From NCBI RefSeq assembly GCF_900114745.1, contig NZ_FOUB01000009.1, forward strand, positions 1 through 64,000: 64,000 nt of DNA, read 5' to 3'. Shown in pieces: positions 24,969 to 32,654 of this stretch (its first letter is position 1; the number at the start of each line of letters is the position of its first letter). Origin of the DNA: Nitrosomonas communis (GTDB lineage: Bacteria; Pseudomonadota; Gammaproteobacteria; Burkholderiales; Nitrosomonadaceae). The notes below the pieces were generated by a model. The model saw only the letters and a list, made by a program, of their open reading frames with translations, did not search any database and was not told where the DNA came from. The position numbers and the translations under genes are program-made.

Positions 24969-26975
24969 TCAATAGGCAAAGCAGCCGCAGCCGATAGTCC
25001 ACGGATGGTTAAAGCCGGGTCTCTTCTGCTCTTGTTGCCCGCTAAGGCCCAACCAGTAGGAAAGCTTGCCATCATGTTCATGCACGTGATCATGACGGCA
25101 TCCTAACGCCATGGAGGCGCTGGCAACGCCAGGTACAGACTTGGCATTAACCTGCTGATAGCCACCAAAATGACGCACTGGCGACCAGTCGGGACTGACC
25201 GGTGGTAAAGGCATGTCATGCGACTTGAATTCCGCATCGGCATAGACGATTTTACCGCCCACCACGGTCATGACAGCAGCGATGTCCTTGATGGCTTCCT
25301 CCGGTACCGTCATAAAGTCATGTGACAGCACTGCAAGATCAGCGTATCTGCCAGGCATCAGAGCGCCCTTAACCTTTTCCTCATTAGATTTATAGGCGCT
25401 ACCCAGTGTCCAAAGGCGCAGGGCTTCTTCGCGCTCCAGCCGGTTGGCATCGCCATAAAGTGGCAAGCCGCCGACCGTCTTGCCGGTCACCAACCAGTAG
25501 AGCGATACCCAGGGATTATAGCTGGCCACGCGCGTCGCATCGGTGCCGCCACCCACCGGGATGCCCATATCGAGCATCTTGCGGATTGGCGGGCTGTGCT
25601 CTGCGGCAAGCTTGCCGTAACGATCAACAAAATACTCACCTTGAAAAGCCATGCGGTGCTGCACGGCAACACCGCCATTCAAGCGCTGAATGCGTTCCAG
25701 ATTTTTTTCACTAACGGTTTCGGCATGATCGAAGAACCAGCGTACATCGCCAAATGGGATATCGTAGTTGATCGTTTCGAAAACATCCAGAGCGCGGCCG
25801 ATGGTTTCGTCATAGGTCGCATGCAGACGGAACGGCCAGCGATTTTCCACCAGGAAACGCACGACCTCGCCCAGTTCTTTTTCCATATTGGCTGCCATAT
25901 CGGGGCGCGGTTGCAGGAAATCTTCAAAATCAGCGGCTGAAAACACCAGCATTTCACCCGCGCCATTATGACGCAGATACTCATCGCCGCTGTAAGGCTT
26001 GACCATGCCTACCCATTTTTTGAAGTCCGCCAGTTCGCCGCCCTTATTCTGGGTGAACAAATTATAGGCAATGCGTACCGTCATCTGCCTGTTTTCGTGC
26101 AGTTTTTCAATGACTTGGTAATCCTCCGGGTAGTTCTGATAGCCACCACCTGCATCAATACAGCTCGTCACACCCAGGCGGTTCAGCTCACGCATGAAAT
26201 GGCGTGTTGAATTGATCTGGTCGCTCATCGGCAGCTTAGGTCCTTTAGCCAATGTCGCATACAGAATCAGTGCGTTCGGCTCGGCGATCAACATGCCAGT
26301 CGGATTGCCTTTCGCGTCGCGCTCGATCCGGCCACCAGTAAAGTCAGGCGTATCCTTTGTAATCCCTACTGCCCGCAGCGCCGCTCTGTTGAGTAGCGCA
26401 CGATCATACAGATGCAGGATGAAAACGGGTGTTTCTGGTGCAACCGCATTAATTTCTGCCAGGGTCGGCATACGGCGCTCTTTAAACTGGAATTCGCTCC
26501 ACCCGCCGACTACGCGCACCCATTGCGGCGCAGGCGTGCGATCAGCCTGGATTTTCAGCATGGCCATGGCATCCGCCAGACTGCGTACCCCATCCCAGCG
26601 CAACTCCATATTGTAATTCAGCCCGCCGCGGATCAGGTGCAGGTGGGAATCATTGAGACCGGGAATAACGCGCTTGCTGCCCAAGTTGATCATTTTCGTA
26701 TCAGGCTTCGCCAGCGCACGGATCTCCTTATCCGAGCCAATAGCTGATACAAATCCACCTGCCAGTGCAATGGCCGCCACCTCGGGATTACGCTCATCCA
26801 GTGTGGTAATTTTTCCGTTGTAGAAAATCACATCAGGCTCATTATTTACCATAGCATGAACCATCTTTGGAAACAGATTGAGATAGCGCCCTGCTAACAA
26901 TCCTGTACCCAGCAGCACGCTGCGCTGTATAAAAGTCCGGCGTTTCAGGTTCTCGATAAAAGAATTTCTTTTCAT
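24969..26975 (-). CDS. Tat-exported amidohydrolase (YtcJ-like)
   Basis: The 668-residue protein has a twin-arginine signal (KRRTFIQRSVLLGTGLLAG) and then an amidohydrolase barrel: entry VIPGLNDSHLHL with the metal-binding HxH, a later HAT segment, and GGTDATR with the catalytic Asp. The order and the AVMTVVGGKIVY end fit YtcJ-like metal-dependent hydrolases, which act on amides or cyclic ureas; the substrate is unknown. The C-terminal tail contains HDHVHEH, an extra potential metal-binding stretch. It lies first in an apparent two-gene unit with the exporter. Confidence 0.82.
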   Translation of the reverse strand: MKRNSFIENLKRRTFIQRSVLLGTGLLAGRYLNLFPKMVHAMVNNEPDVIFYNGKITTLDERNPEVAAIALAGGFVSAIGSDKEIRALAKPDTKMINLGSKRVIPGLNDSHLHLIRGGLNYNMELRWDGVRSLADAMAMLKIQADRTPAPQWVRVVGGWSEFQFKERRMPTLAEINAVAPETPVFILHLYDRALLNRAALRAVGITKDTPDFTGGRIERDAKGNPTGMLIAEPNALILYATLAKGPKLPMSDQINSTRHFMRELNRLGVTSCIDAGGGYQNYPEDYQVIEKLHENRQMTVRIAYNLFTQNKGGELADFKKWVGMVKPYSGDEYLRHNGAGEMLVFSAADFEDFLQPRPDMAANMEKELGEVVRFLVENRWPFRLHATYDETIGRALDVFETINYDIPFGDVRWFFDHAETVSEKNLERIQRLNGGVAVQHRMAFQGEYFVDRYGKLAAEHSPPIRKMLDMGIPVGGGTDATRVASYNPWVSLYWLVTGKTVGGLPLYGDANRLEREEALRLWTLGSAYKSNEEKVKGALMPGRYADLAVLSHDFMTVPEEAIKDIAAVMTVVGGKIVYADAEFKSHDMPLPPVSPDWSPVRHFGGYQQVNAKSVPGVASASMALGCRHDHVHEHDGKLSYWLGLSGQQEQKRPGFNHPWTIGCGCFAY

Positions 26976-27071
26976 AAGCTCTTCCTCCTAAAACCAAGAG
27001 ACAGATGCAGATAAATGATATCAGCGATAATCTGGACGCCAAGACAATTGAATCAGACTATCCCCGAAGAT

Positions 27072-28562
27072 TTACAGCTCGTTGCGCCAGGTCTGATCGT
27101 CGTTATCAAACAGGCGGTTGGCTTCTGTCGGACCCCAGCTTCCGGACGGATAGATTGGAATAAATTCACGCTCGACCAGCCAATGTTTTAAAATGGGATC
27201 GACAATCCGCCACGCCCATTCCACCTCGTCAAAGCGGATAAATAGCGAACGATCACCCTCGATGACGTCGAGTAATAGTGTTTCATAAGCATCAAGTGCC
27301 TGCTCGTCAGTTTTGAGGAAACTCGCGTTCATCTGCATCACGCGCGTGTCCATGTCAAGACCTGGTTGCTTGACGTGAATTTCTAAGCGCATCGATTGTT
27401 CGGGCTGGATCGACAGCAATACCCAGTTCGGCGCGATGAATTCCAGCGGGGTCTCGCGGAAAAGCTGTTGCGGGGGATGCTTGAAGCGGATTGCGATCAG
27501 TGATGCCTGCTTCGCCAGTCTTTTGCCTGTACGCAGATAGAACGGAACGCCACGCCAACGCCAGTTGTCGATGTAAAACTTTGCGGCAACAAAAGTCTCA
27601 GTGAGGGAGTTGATCTCGACATTCTCCTCCTGCTGGTAACCTACCACTGTCTGTCCGTCGATGTTACCAAGCGCATATTGCGCGCGCACTGCGTGCGCAT
27701 GAATCGCGCGCTTGGCAATCGGTCGGATCGAGCGCAATACCTTGACCTTTTCGTCGCGCAGCGCATCTGCCTCAAGCGCGACCGGAGGCTCCATCGCTAC
27801 CACAGTCATCAGTTGCATGAGATGATTCTGCAGCATGTCGCGCAAGGCACCGGCACGATCATAGTAGTCGGCGCGCTTTTCGATCCCAATCGACTCAGCT
27901 ACCGTGATCTGCACATGATCGATGAAGTTACGATTCCAGAGTGGTTCAATCAGTGTGTTGGCAAAGCGAAACACAAGCAGGTTCTGCACTGTTTCTTTGC
28001 CGAGAAAATGGTCGATGCGATAGACCTGCTCCTCATCTAAATACTGATGCAATAAACGATTCAGCACCTGCGCTGATTCAAGATCTTCGCCGAAGGGTTT
28101 CTCGATCACCACTCGGTTCATACCGCGCGGCTGGTTGAGTCCAACTGCTTGGAGATTCTTGATTACCACAGCGAAATCAGCGGGTTTGATTGCGAGGTAA
28201 AATACTGTACGCGAACAAGCCGGTTCCGGTGGCAAGTTGGCTACTAGCGCGCGATATGATTCCACATCGTTGAGATCACCTCGATGGTAGCGAAAGCGGG
28301 CGAGGAAGCGCTCGAACACCGGACCTTCCAGCTTGGCTTTGACTTTGTTAGCCAATATGCTGCTCAGGTATTCGCGCCAGCTGTCAAGTGTCCAGTCGCG
28401 ACGGGAAAAAGCAACGATAGTAAGCCTTTCCCCCAGCCGTGAGGCTACTTCCAGATGAAACAGTGCAGGCAAAAGCTTGTTTGATGCGAGATCACCTGTT
28501 GCACCGAAAATCACGAATGAACACGGCAAATTCTCTAATTGAGGCATCTTCGAGCTATTCAT
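27072..28562 (-). CDS. zwf: Glucose-6-phosphate 1-dehydrogenase
   Basis: The ATG at 28562 (MNSSKMPQLE) has AAGGAG seven bases before it; further in-frame ATGs lie upstream. The ~496-residue enzyme shows the dinucleotide fold VIFGATGDLASNKLLPALF, the substrate signature YRIDHFLGKETVQN and EKPFGEDLESA. It oxidises glucose 6-phosphate to 6-phosphogluconolactone and makes NADPH in the cytoplasm. The gene upstream on the same strand is a broken 6-phosphogluconate dehydrogenase, so the local pathway module is interrupted. Confidence 0.95.
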   Translation of the reverse strand: MNSSKMPQLENLPCSFVIFGATGDLASNKLLPALFHLEVASRLGERLTIVAFSRRDWTLDSWREYLSSILANKVKAKLEGPVFERFLARFRYHRGDLNDVESYRALVANLPPEPACSRTVFYLAIKPADFAVVIKNLQAVGLNQPRGMNRVVIEKPFGEDLESAQVLNRLLHQYLDEEQVYRIDHFLGKETVQNLLVFRFANTLIEPLWNRNFIDHVQITVAESIGIEKRADYYDRAGALRDMLQNHLMQLMTVVAMEPPVALEADALRDEKVKVLRSIRPIAKRAIHAHAVRAQYALGNIDGQTVVGYQQEENVEINSLTETFVAAKFYIDNWRWRGVPFYLRTGKRLAKQASLIAIRFKHPPQQLFRETPLEFIAPNWVLLSIQPEQSMRLEIHVKQPGLDMDTRVMQMNASFLKTDEQALDAYETLLLDVIEGDRSLFIRFDEVEWAWRIVDPILKHWLVEREFIPIYPSGSWGPTEANRLFDNDDQTWRNEL

Positions 28563-28638
28563 CTCCATTCTCCTTGATCGCATGACCGCCGAAGCCATGC
28601 CGCATTTTAGCAAGCAGTTTTATAGTATAGTCGTTCTT

Positions 28639-28741
28639 ATTCCATTCCCAAATCAAAAATGACGCGAAGGCGAGTCGCAGATAGTATGAATAATACGGCA
28701 AGGTGAAGTCGACAAAGTCAATTTTGATTTAGAAATGGAAT
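28639..28741. mobile_element. MITE-like element, copy 3 (103 bp)
   Basis: It has the family ends ATTCCATTCCCAAATCAAAA and TTTTGATTTAGAAATGGAAT and the shared core. It lies in the gnd relic and only ~76 bases upstream of zwf, where it could affect zwf expression. Confidence 0.85.
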
Positions 28742-28934
28742 GACCTTCCGTGGCGAAACGGATCGTGCCAGTGAGAGCGCTTGTATGAATGGCTGTAGGC
28801 GTCCGGTTTCCTTGACTAGCGGCCTCGGCCACGTCAAATGTGCGGTTCATTACCACTATTTTCATGCCTTTCCGGGCAAAACGGTGCGCCATATTATCGC
28901 CCATCTGCCCTAAACTCATGATGCCGAATTTCAT
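28653..28934 (-). pseudogene. gnd: Truncated 6-phosphogluconate dehydrogenase gene ending in a MITE
   Basis: The first codons read MKFGIMSLGQMGDNMAHRF then ARKGMKIVVMNRTFDVAEAA, the N-terminal NADP-binding fold of decarboxylating 6-phosphogluconate dehydrogenase. After ~64 codons the frame enters MITE copy 3, which supplies a 29-residue tail and the stop. About 80% of the gene is missing. The usual gnd-zwf pairing supports the identity. The oxidative pentose phosphate route would need another gnd elsewhere. Confidence 0.7.
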
Positions 28935-29102
28935 GCCTCTCTCCTGTGATGTAGTTCGATCATCAGGCCACAGACTTATCGGGTTAAGTTAGTATCTTTA
29001 TGCCCAAAACCTGAGGATCTCCCATTATTGCAAGAAAAAGTTTACTAATGAATCCATCTTATGTCCAAGCACTACAGAAACTTACAGCAGCTATTCTCTA
29101 AC

Positions 29103-30920
29103 TTAATCTGCTTCACGCTCTAAATTGCAACAATGCGGCGCTGTTTGTTCTTGTTCTATCTTGCTCATGATAGCACCCGTCACCGGATTAGGACGAAAAG
29201 TCGTGCAGCCTTTCAGACCAAGATCATAGGCTTGTTGATAGAGATTACGAAACGCTACGAAATCATAATCTGTCGGCACATTGATCGTTTTGGAAATGGC
29301 CTGGTCAATATATGGCTGAATAGCTGCCTGCATTTGCAGGTGATCAGTGGGTGAAAGCTGGTAAGCATTGATAAATGCCGGAGGTAAAGATTTACTTACA
29401 TCGCTTCTGCGCCAAAAAGCCACTGCATAATCGACTACCTGATATTCCGAGTAATTTCCATCCAACCCCAATACGCGTCGCGTGTACTCACTATCAAAAA
29501 CTGGCTCCAGACCACTTGAAATATTATTGGCAAGAAGACTGATAGTGCCGGTCGGCGCAATAGCTGTCAGATGGCTGTTACGTATGCCATATCGCGCAAT
29601 GCCCTGGCGAACAGCTTCGGGTAAGGAGCGTACAAAAGTACCGGCAAGATATTTTTCCTGATCGAAGGAGGGAAACGATCCTTTTTCCCGAGCTATATCG
29701 ATAGAAGCCTGGTAGGCCGTATGACAAATTGTCTGCATAATTGATTGCGCAATCTGCAGGGACGCTTTGCTGCCATAAGGTATATTCAGCATCATTAGTA
29801 CATCAGCCAGACCAGTGATCCCTAACCCGATACGTCGCGAAGAATGCACCTGCATAGCCTGACTAGGTAGCGGGAAATTCGAGACGTCTATGACATTATC
29901 CAGCAAGCGCACTGCAATTCTTGCAGCTGCGCTAATACTTTTCATATCCAGATGCGCTTGCTCCGAAAAGGGAGCGCACATGAATTGCGTAAGATTAATA
30001 GAACCAAGATTGCAAGCACCATAGGGAGGCAACGGGACCTCACCGCAAGGATTGGTCGAATGAATCCTCTCACAATAATAAAGATTATTAAGTTGATTGA
30101 TACGATCAATAAACAATACCCCTGGTTCAGCATAATCAAAGGTAGCACGCATGATCTTTTCCCATAGCTCACATGCACGAATACGCTTGTATACCTTGCA
30201 CGGCACAGGTTGCCCGTAACCTGCCCAATCTTGCATCAGCACTTCACCCTCCATTACATGCTCACCGATCGGAAAGACCAGCAACCAGTCTTCATCCTTG
30301 CTTACCGCGCTCATAAAATCATCACTGACCAATACTGAAACATTAAAGCGCCGTAACTGAGTTCGATCCTGCTTGGCAGCTATGAATTCCTCGATATCAG
30401 GATGGTCACAGCGTAATGTCCCCATCATGGCGCCGCGCCGAGCTCCGGTTGAAAGAATGGTTGCGCACATACTGTCCCAGATATGCATGAAAGAAACGGG
30501 GCCAGATGCAACTGAACCAACGCCATACGCCTGCGTACCACGTGGGCGTAGTGTGGAAAAATCATAACCGACGCCGCCACCTTGCTGCATCGTCAACGCG
30601 CCTTCTTTAAGCGCATTGAAGATTCCCTCCATTGCATCGGGAATGGTACCCATAACAAAACAGTTAAAGAGTGTGACCTTGTGTTCAGTCCCTACACCCG
30701 CCTGGATACGGCCTCCTGGCAAGAATTTAAAATTTTGTAGAATGTCGTAAAAACGCGCTTGCCAATGCTCCTGATTACTTTCTCCCGCAGCCAAAGTAGA
30801 GGCAATGCGCCTCCAGCTATCACTAATCGTGGCATCATAAGCTACACCACCTTTACGATAGCGGTATTTAGCTTCCCAGACATGCCGGGCAATGGGTGTG
30901 GTGAAATAGAGATCGTTCAT
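29103..30920 (-). CDS. nrdJ: Adenosylcobalamin-dependent (class II) ribonucleotide reductase
   Basis: The 605-residue protein has the reductase active-site set: Cys87 in TLFNCFV, STNPCGEVPLPPYGACN with Asn290, Cys292 and Glu294, and GGGVGYDFSTLRPRG near 114-128. LTAIAPTGTISLLANNISSG near the C-terminal half is typical of NrdJ. A Cys pair close to the end (HCCNL) would renew the active site. Class II enzymes make deoxynucleotides with B12 and need no oxygen. The length is short for NrdJ. No B12 riboswitch or clear NrdR box is seen in the ~200 bases upstream. Confidence 0.88.
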   Translation of the reverse strand: MNDLYFTTPIARHVWEAKYRYRKGGVAYDATISDSWRRIASTLAAGESNQEHWQARFYDILQNFKFLPGGRIQAGVGTEHKVTLFNCFVMGTIPDAMEGIFNALKEGALTMQQGGGVGYDFSTLRPRGTQAYGVGSVASGPVSFMHIWDSMCATILSTGARRGAMMGTLRCDHPDIEEFIAAKQDRTQLRRFNVSVLVSDDFMSAVSKDEDWLLVFPIGEHVMEGEVLMQDWAGYGQPVPCKVYKRIRACELWEKIMRATFDYAEPGVLFIDRINQLNNLYYCERIHSTNPCGEVPLPPYGACNLGSINLTQFMCAPFSEQAHLDMKSISAAARIAVRLLDNVIDVSNFPLPSQAMQVHSSRRIGLGITGLADVLMMLNIPYGSKASLQIAQSIMQTICHTAYQASIDIAREKGSFPSFDQEKYLAGTFVRSLPEAVRQGIARYGIRNSHLTAIAPTGTISLLANNISSGLEPVFDSEYTRRVLGLDGNYSEYQVVDYAVAFWRRSDVSKSLPPAFINAYQLSPTDHLQMQAAIQPYIDQAISKTINVPTDYDFVAFRNLYQQAYDLGLKGCTTFRPNPVTGAIMSKIEQEQTAPHCCNLEREAD

Positions 30921-31126
30921 GGTTTTGGGTTAACATCAATTTGATTTATCAAATAGGTAAAGAGATGAACCGTGCGATCAAAAGCAGTGCGTAGCGCATA
31001 AAATCATTCGGTTAGCATCGACAAGCATTCCCACGCACAAAAATGCCCTATCTAACCTCAACCATAAGTTTGACAACGCTACTGAAGTTTTGTTGAAGTT
31101 TATAATCCTAAAAACCGTTTTTAGGA

Positions 31127-32242
31127 TTATTTATAAATTTGATGGCGCCGCTGCCAAAAAGGTGCATCAGGCCAACGTTGTTCCTGTTGATAATATTCAC
31201 GCCTGGTTGCTAGATAAGTATCAAACTCTCGATTCATCAACGCATGATATTTGGCACTGCCGCTTTCGTCATCGCGTAGATAGTGATCAGCGATAGCGTA
31301 GGAAGCAAACAATGACGATCTCAGTGCTTTGATAATTCCTTGGGAGGATAAAGGGTCAAAACTGGAAATCGCATCCCCTACCGCCAGCATGTTAGGTGGA
31401 TAAGCACAAGCGAAATAACGTGAGGATGCTGGCCAAATCAGGGGTGGCGACAAGGGACAGCCAGTGGCAACCAGCGGCCTGATATACTGGGTTTCAGCTA
31501 AATATTGCAGCCAGGTCGATAATTGTGCTACCTGTAATTGACGCGCTATATCGATATCTGTCATCAACATGGCTACTCTGCGGTTACCGGGAATCGCAGC
31601 GGTATACCACCAGCCATTTCGAAATGCTTCGATCACGGCAGCATCGGTACTAAACGCTTCCGACGGCGCACGCTGTTCAAAAAAAATCGAGCAAGCCACT
31701 AACCGATCAAACTTGATCGGCACCCGTTTCAGCAATCGCGAACATATTGCATCACGCCCGCTGGCATCTACCACATAACGCGCAGAAAATCTGCCAGCTG
31801 TACCACAATCGATGAGCCAACCATTTTCGTCTTTCTTGAGCGAGCACACTCGTGCCGATAGAATTTCTGTGCCACAGTGCACGGCTTCAGTGATCAGCAT
31901 GCGGTCAAAGCATTGGCGGTCTAGTCGCCATCCGGTATGGTAGACATGTAGAAAAAATTCATTGCTGATTAATTCGGGGCCACCCCATGCGCTCAAGGTG
32001 CGAAAAGAGGGACTATGACCGGTCTGCTCGAAAGATGAACTTACGCCTAAATGATCAAGGAACGGTTTGATAGTGGGAGGGACCGACTCACCGATGCGGA
32101 AAGGGATGTTTTTTCCCGCATCGGCGAGGCAGACGCGTAAGCTGGGGATAACCTGGCTAAGAGAAATCGCTACGGCTGCCCCGGCGGGACCAGCACCGAC
32201 GATAAAGACATCGTAAGCAGCGCTACTCGCTTTTGACGGCAT
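31127..32242 (-). CDS. LodB-type FAD-dependent oxidoreductase (CTQ maturation partner)
   Basis: The ATG at 32242 (MPSKASSAAYDVFIVGAGPA) is chosen: it directly precedes the Rossmann GAGPAG, and the upstream part of the open frame overlaps the continuing frame of the small gene at 32223-32639. The ~371-residue flavoprotein has the FAD loop at ~12-20, VVDASGRDAICSRLL in the middle and LAVGDAISSFDPLSSQGI near residue 285, as in tryptophan-halogenase-like and LodB/GoxB proteins. LodB proteins help form the quinone cofactor of their LodA partner, which lies two genes upstream. Confidence 0.82.
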   Translation of the reverse strand: MPSKASSAAYDVFIVGAGPAGAAVAISLSQVIPSLRVCLADAGKNIPFRIGESVPPTIKPFLDHLGVSSSFEQTGHSPSFRTLSAWGGPELISNEFFLHVYHTGWRLDRQCFDRMLITEAVHCGTEILSARVCSLKKDENGWLIDCGTAGRFSARYVVDASGRDAICSRLLKRVPIKFDRLVACSIFFEQRAPSEAFSTDAAVIEAFRNGWWYTAAIPGNRRVAMLMTDIDIARQLQVAQLSTWLQYLAETQYIRPLVATGCPLSPPLIWPASSRYFACAYPPNMLAVGDAISSFDPLSSQGIIKALRSSLFASYAIADHYLRDDESGSAKYHALMNREFDTYLATRREYYQQEQRWPDAPFWQRRHQIYK

Positions 32243-32639
32243 AGAACGAGGCCACGACTCCTGCAGGGGCCACGGTACCCGGTTCGCTACCGGAATGAGG
32301 AATGGTACGGATGACCGAGCCAATAATTGCTGGTCGCTGCTGAACACCATTGGGCCAATGAGAGACCAGATAGCCTTCGTAATCGTAAATTCATTGCTCA
32401 CCACTGACAATGCCTACCCCTTGCAAACGCACACGCATAGGAGTACCGTATTCTCGCGAACCTTTTAGTGCCAAAGACCAGCCGGGGCCGCCGATAACGC
32501 CACTCAGGATTTGCATCGGATCTTCATTGATTTCGATGGCACCACGGCCGAATTCGAGGTTATTAAAGTCCTGATTTACATCTGGGTTATTCAACAAACT
32601 GCGATAAGTCCATTTACCAACAAATGGATTGTCATTCAT
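32223..32639 (-). pseudogene. Small gene of the CTQ-oxidase cluster interrupted by one in-frame TGA
   Basis: From the ATG at 32639 (AGGAGT upstream) 82 codons run to a TGA at 32391-32393. In the same frame the sense continues as IYDYEGYLVSHWPNGVQQRP and IRTIPHSGSEPGTVAPAGVV to a TAG at 32223, giving 138 codons in all and overlapping the LodB start by 20 bases. The protein begins NPFVGKWTYRSLLNN and resembles a small lipocalin-like fold. A single change from a sense codon such as TGG would explain the stop; readthrough is the alternative. Role unknown. Confidence 0.6.
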
Positions 32640-32654
32640 GGAGATACTCCTTCT

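Noticed and set aside
30921-31126. Cobalamin riboswitch upstream of nrdJ
   Set aside because: The conserved B12-box and peripheral stems were not found in this ~200-base gap.
32391-32393. TGA as a selenocysteine codon in the small cluster gene
   Set aside because: No SECIS-like hairpin is evident just downstream, and no selenocysteine motif surrounds it; a nonsense mutation is simpler.
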